From positions 1-64,000 of the forward strand of contig NZ_JAGGQG010000025.1 in NCBI RefSeq assembly GCF_018613415.1: a DNA stretch of 64,000 nt. Direction: 5' to 3'. Shown piece by piece: positions 61,587-64,000 of this stretch (positions are counted from its first letter, which is position 1; each line of letters begins with the position of its first letter). The translations under genes and the position numbers were made by a program. Under the pieces are notes generated by a model, which saw only the letters and a program-made list of their open reading frames with translations, searched no databases and was not told the DNA's origin. The DNA comes from Bacillus sp. ISL-18 (GTDB lineage: Bacteria > Bacillota > Bacilli > Bacillales > Cytobacillaceae).

Positions 61587-61615
61587 AGTATACATTAGAA
61601 ATATTTTGAAGTCGA
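61587..61615 (-). promoter_or_regulatory. possible promoter of sigH
   Basis: TCGACT (61615-61610), 17 bp, TATACT (61592-61587) on the minus strand, 38 bp before the sigH start. The -35 box is weak. Confidence 0.45.
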
Positions 61616-61619
61616 GAGC

Positions 61620-62129
61620 TCATTTCTCGCCTCTGCGCCATTTTTCAAAAATTTCTGCCATTTCTTCACTAATCGGTATCTTTGAGAACGGCTTTTTTTC
61701 TTGGATCTTTTTCACTTTCTTTTCGATTCCTTTTTCAATGGAGGACATTTCAATCAGCAGTTCACGCGCAGACTTTCTTAATGCCCCCTGTCCAAATATC
61801 GCCCATTGCTCTGTAAAATCAGAGGTTGCTACATGGATTTGTGTCCTTCGATTGCTTAAGCTAATTGCCATTTTTTCAATTCGCTCATCTGCTGTTTCAT
61901 TTTCCTTCGTAAAAATAACCTCAACCTTATGATTTTTATACTTTTTCTCTATCCCTTGGACATAATAGGCATCAAAAACAATAATCACGCGGTAACCGGA
62001 AAAGGCCTGATATTCGGCCATTTTTTCAATTAGTCGATCCCTTGCAGCCGGTAAATCCCGATCCTTGAGTACCTTTAATTCTGGCCAGGCTCCAATAATG
62101 TTGTATCCATCGACAAGCAGGATATCCAT
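61620..62129 (-). CDS. rae1: ribosome-associated mRNA decay factor Rae1 (YacP, NYN domain)
   Basis: The 169-residue PIN/NYN-like nuclease has D-I-L-L-V-D-G-Y-N-I-I-G-A-W at its start and acidic active-site residues such as the V-V/I-F-D-A-Y strand. B. subtilis Rae1 cleaves mRNAs in the ribosomal A site. ATG 62129 is preferred to GTG 62135 by AGG spacing. Its beginning is 6 bp after the rlmB stop. Confidence 0.92.
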   Translation of the reverse strand: MDILLVDGYNIIGAWPELKVLKDRDLPAARDRLIEKMAEYQAFSGYRVIIVFDAYYVQGIEKKYKNHKVEVIFTKENETADERIEKMAISLSNRRTQIHVATSDFTEQWAIFGQGALRKSARELLIEMSSIEKGIEKKVKKIQEKKPFSKIPISEEMAEIFEKWRRGEK

Positions 62130-62134
62130 ATCCA

Positions 62135-62878
62135 CTACCTGCCAAGCGGATGACGTTTGCGATATACCTCATACATGAGTAGGGATGCAGCTACAGAAGC
62201 ATTTAATGAAGTTACTTTACCGGCCATTGGCAAATGAATGAGAAAGTCACATTTATCACGAATTAACCTTCCCATGCCTTTGCCTTCGCTGCCAATTACT
62301 AAACCGAGTGGAAGCGTACCATCCATCTGACGGTAATCTTCCTTTCCCTTGGCATCTGTTCCAGCAATCCATACGCCCCGTTCTTTCAGCTCATCAATCG
62401 TACGTGCCATATTCGTTACCCGGACTACTGGAATATATTCGATTGCCCCTGTTGAAGCTTTTGCCACCGTTGCGGTTAAGCCAACCGCCCTGCGTTTGGG
62501 AATGATGATACCATGTGCCCCGACTGCATCCGCAGTCCTCATAATGGAACCTAGGTTATGGGGATCCTCTATTTCATCAAGCAGTAAAAAGAACGGTGCT
62601 TCATTTCTCTTCTCTGCCGCAGCAAACAAATCATCCATTTCCGCATATTGGTAAGCCGCCACATAGGCTAGCACACCTTGATGATTTTCTTCAGCAATTT
62701 GGTCAAGCTTTTTCTTTGGAACAAATTGCACAAGGACATTGGCCTCTTTTGCCAATTGGGTAATCTGCTGCATTTGTCCCCGTTGTGATCCTTCGGAAAT
62801 TAATATCTTATTGATATCTCTTTCCGATTTTAGTGCTTCGATAACTGGATTTTTTCCAACAATGTATTCCTGACTCAT
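62135..62878 (-). CDS. rlmB: 23S rRNA (guanosine-2'-O)-methyltransferase RlmB
   Basis: The 247-residue SPOUT methyltransferase has an N-terminal L30e-like RNA-binding domain (about 1-75) and the trefoil-knot motifs I-G-S-E-G-K-G-M and L-N-A-S-V-A-A-S. It methylates G2251 of 23S rRNA in E. coli numbering. AGGAGGAACG precedes the ATG. It follows mrnC by 45 bp. Confidence 0.95.
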   Translation of the reverse strand: MSQEYIVGKNPVIEALKSERDINKILISEGSQRGQMQQITQLAKEANVLVQFVPKKKLDQIAEENHQGVLAYVAAYQYAEMDDLFAAAEKRNEAPFFLLLDEIEDPHNLGSIMRTADAVGAHGIIIPKRRAVGLTATVAKASTGAIEYIPVVRVTNMARTIDELKERGVWIAGTDAKGKEDYRQMDGTLPLGLVIGSEGKGMGRLIRDKCDFLIHLPMAGKVTSLNASVAASLLMYEVYRKRHPLGR

Positions 62879-62923
62879 ATTATTTCGTTCCTCCTTTCAT
62901 TAGAAAGCGCAATCCACCTGTTA

Positions 62924-63331
62924 TCATGCATTTTCAACACAGCTGAAAGCCTTCTCCACTAACTCCTCTAGCCGTTCCAATCTTCCTTCTAAAAATAAAT
63001 AGCCCATTAACGCTTCAAACGCTGTGCTGTAGCGATATGTTTGAACATCCGTATTTTTAGGAACGGTACCTGATTTTGCATTCCTGCCGCGCATAACGAC
63101 AGCAGATTCCTCTTCATTTAAAAGCTTTTCATCCATAAATTGAAAAAGGATCCGGCACTGGGCCTTCGCTGAAACGTATCTAGTCGCCAGTCGGTGTAAT
63201 TGATTGGGCCTCACCTGGCCATTATAGAGAAGGTGCCGTCTAACATACGATTCAAATACGGCATCTCCCATATAGGCCAAAGCAAGACCATTCAATTGTT
63301 TGGCATCAATATTGTTCTCATAATCAAGCAT
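62924..63331 (-). CDS. mrnC: Mini-ribonuclease III
   Basis: The 135-residue protein is an RNase III catalytic domain without the double-stranded RNA-binding domain. The signature G-L-A-L-A-Y-M-G-D-A-V-F-E is at about 16-28, with acidic active-site residues. It matures 23S rRNA ends in B. subtilis. It begins 3 bp after cysS, so the two are coupled. Confidence 0.95.
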   Translation of the reverse strand: MLDYENNIDAKQLNGLALAYMGDAVFESYVRRHLLYNGQVRPNQLHRLATRYVSAKAQCRILFQFMDEKLLNEEESAVVMRGRNAKSGTVPKNTDVQTYRYSTAFEALMGYLFLEGRLERLEELVEKAFSCVENA

Positions 63332-63334
63332 GAA

Positions 63335-64000
63335 TTAGCCTCTTTTCCACCTTGTGCCTTGCGGTGTATCCTCTAGAATGATATTCATTTCCTTTAGCTG
63401 ATCCCTAATTTGATCGGACAGTTGGAAATTCCGGTCTCTCCGTGCCTGGTTCCGCTGTTCAATTAGCGCATCAATTTCTTCATCTATCATTTCTTCGGTT
63501 CCAAGTGTTAATCCCAGTACCTCGAATAACTCTTCAAATTTACCGGTAAAAGCTTCAATTACCTCAATAGCGGTATTTTTTTCTAGAAGATAATAATTCG
63601 CTAGTTTAGATAGTTCAAATAGAACCGAAATGGCTAAAGCTGTATTAAAATCATCATCCATCGCTTCAATAAATTGTTCATGCAAGACAGTCAGCTTATC
63701 CAGCCACTCTTGATTATGGTCCGTTAAATCAGTACTTGCCTCTTTCCGATGGTTTAAATTTTGATACGAGGTTGTTAAACGTTCAAACGCAGCCTTTGTA
63801 CTTTCCAGTAATTCCTCACTATAGTTAATCGGATTGCGATAATGAACCGACAGCATAAAGAACCGCAATACTTGTGGGTTGTGTCTTTTAATAATGTCAT
63901 GAACAAGGACAAAGTTTCCAAGTGATTTAGACATTTTTTCATTGTCAATATTAATATACCCATTATGCATCCAATACCTGGAGAATAATTTACCGGAAAG
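63335..64000 (-). CDS. cysS: cysteinyl-tRNA synthetase, C-terminal part (gene runs off the right edge)
   Basis: The last 221 codons are present and the reading frame is open to the window end. The class I K-M-S-K-S loop (N-E-K-M-S-K-S-L-G-N-F) is near the start of the visible part, followed by the helical anticodon-binding domain. CysRS charges tRNA-Cys and is usually about 466 residues, so roughly half, including the H-I-G-H region, lies outside. It is followed closely by mrnC, as in B. subtilis. Confidence 0.95.
   Translation of the reverse strand, partial: LSGKLFSRYWMHNGYINIDNEKMSKSLGNFVLVHDIIKRHNPQVLRFFMLSVHYRNPINYSEELLESTKAAFERLTTSYQNLNHRKEASTDLTDHNQEWLDKLTVLHEQFIEAMDDDFNTALAISVLFELSKLANYYLLEKNTAIEVIEAFTGKFEELFEVLGLTLGTEEMIDEEIDALIEQRNQARRDRNFQLSDQIRDQLKEMNIILEDTPQGTRWKRG

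Overview
The window is chromosomal DNA from an endospore-forming Bacillaceae bacterium (Bacillus or Neobacillus-like). From about 24 kb to the right edge, all on the minus strand, it carries the conserved rpoBC / str / S10-spc-alpha superoperon in B. subtilis order. The left end carries the sporulation and germination block pdaB-kbaA-gerD-salA-cwlD-ybaK, which in B. subtilis joins the ribosomal region to an rRNA operon. Tandem rRNA-type promoters at 51-153 fire off the left edge, so a 16S gene probably starts just outside the window.

Layout. 1-5.5 kb: rrn promoters, a small unknown gene and the pdaB-to-ybaK block. 5.6-9.3 kb: a three-gene GerA-type germinant receptor operon on the plus strand. 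9.4-15.4 kb: a heterocycloanthracin/sonorensin-type thiazole bacteriocin cluster (Cys/Gly-rich precursor, ThiF-like maturation protein, fused E1-like/YcaO cyclodehydratase, SagB dehydrogenase). 15.8-17.0 kb: an MFS transporter. 17.3-20.8 kb: a complete PQQ biosynthesis operon, pqqA-(small membrane protein)-pqqB-C-D-E, including a 24-codon pqqA. 21.1-23.1 kb: a lipoprotein PQQ dehydrogenase with a C-terminal cytochrome c domain. 23.3-23.8 kb: a divergent secreted protein. 23.9-43 kb: rpsI-rplM, truA-ecfT-ecfA2-ecfA1, the alpha/spc/S10 genes, with map absent between adk and infA. 43.1-43.6 kb: a 155-bp tandem repeat in the only large gene-free gap. 43.6-63.3 kb: tuf-fusA-rpsG-rpsL-rplGB, rpoC-rpoB, ybxB, rplL-rplJ-rplA-rplK, nusG-secE-rpmG, sigH, rae1, rlmB, mrnC. 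63.3-64 kb: the 3' part of cysS.

Roughly 18 kb of accessory genes (5.6-23.8 kb) sits between ybaK and rpsI, neighbours in B. subtilis. Its most interesting part is the PQQ module. It encodes the precursor peptide, all core biosynthetic enzymes and a predicted membrane-anchored quinohemoprotein that could feed electrons from an extracellular substrate into the respiratory chain. The dehydrogenase has a D-Y-D motif of the kind linked to lanthanide use in XoxF/ExaF-type enzymes and lacks the usual vicinal cysteine pair. The bacteriocin module next to it is a second post-translational peptide-modifying system.

Regulation is unusually readable. Strong sigma-A-type promoters with exact 17-bp spacers precede rplM, rpsJ, tuf, rplGB, rplJ, rplK and rpmG, and lie in the rrn leader. 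A sigma-E-like site precedes pdaB and a sigma-G-like site precedes gerD. L13 and L10 leader regions and many intrinsic terminators are visible. All family assignments come from reading the translated sequence; no database search was run.
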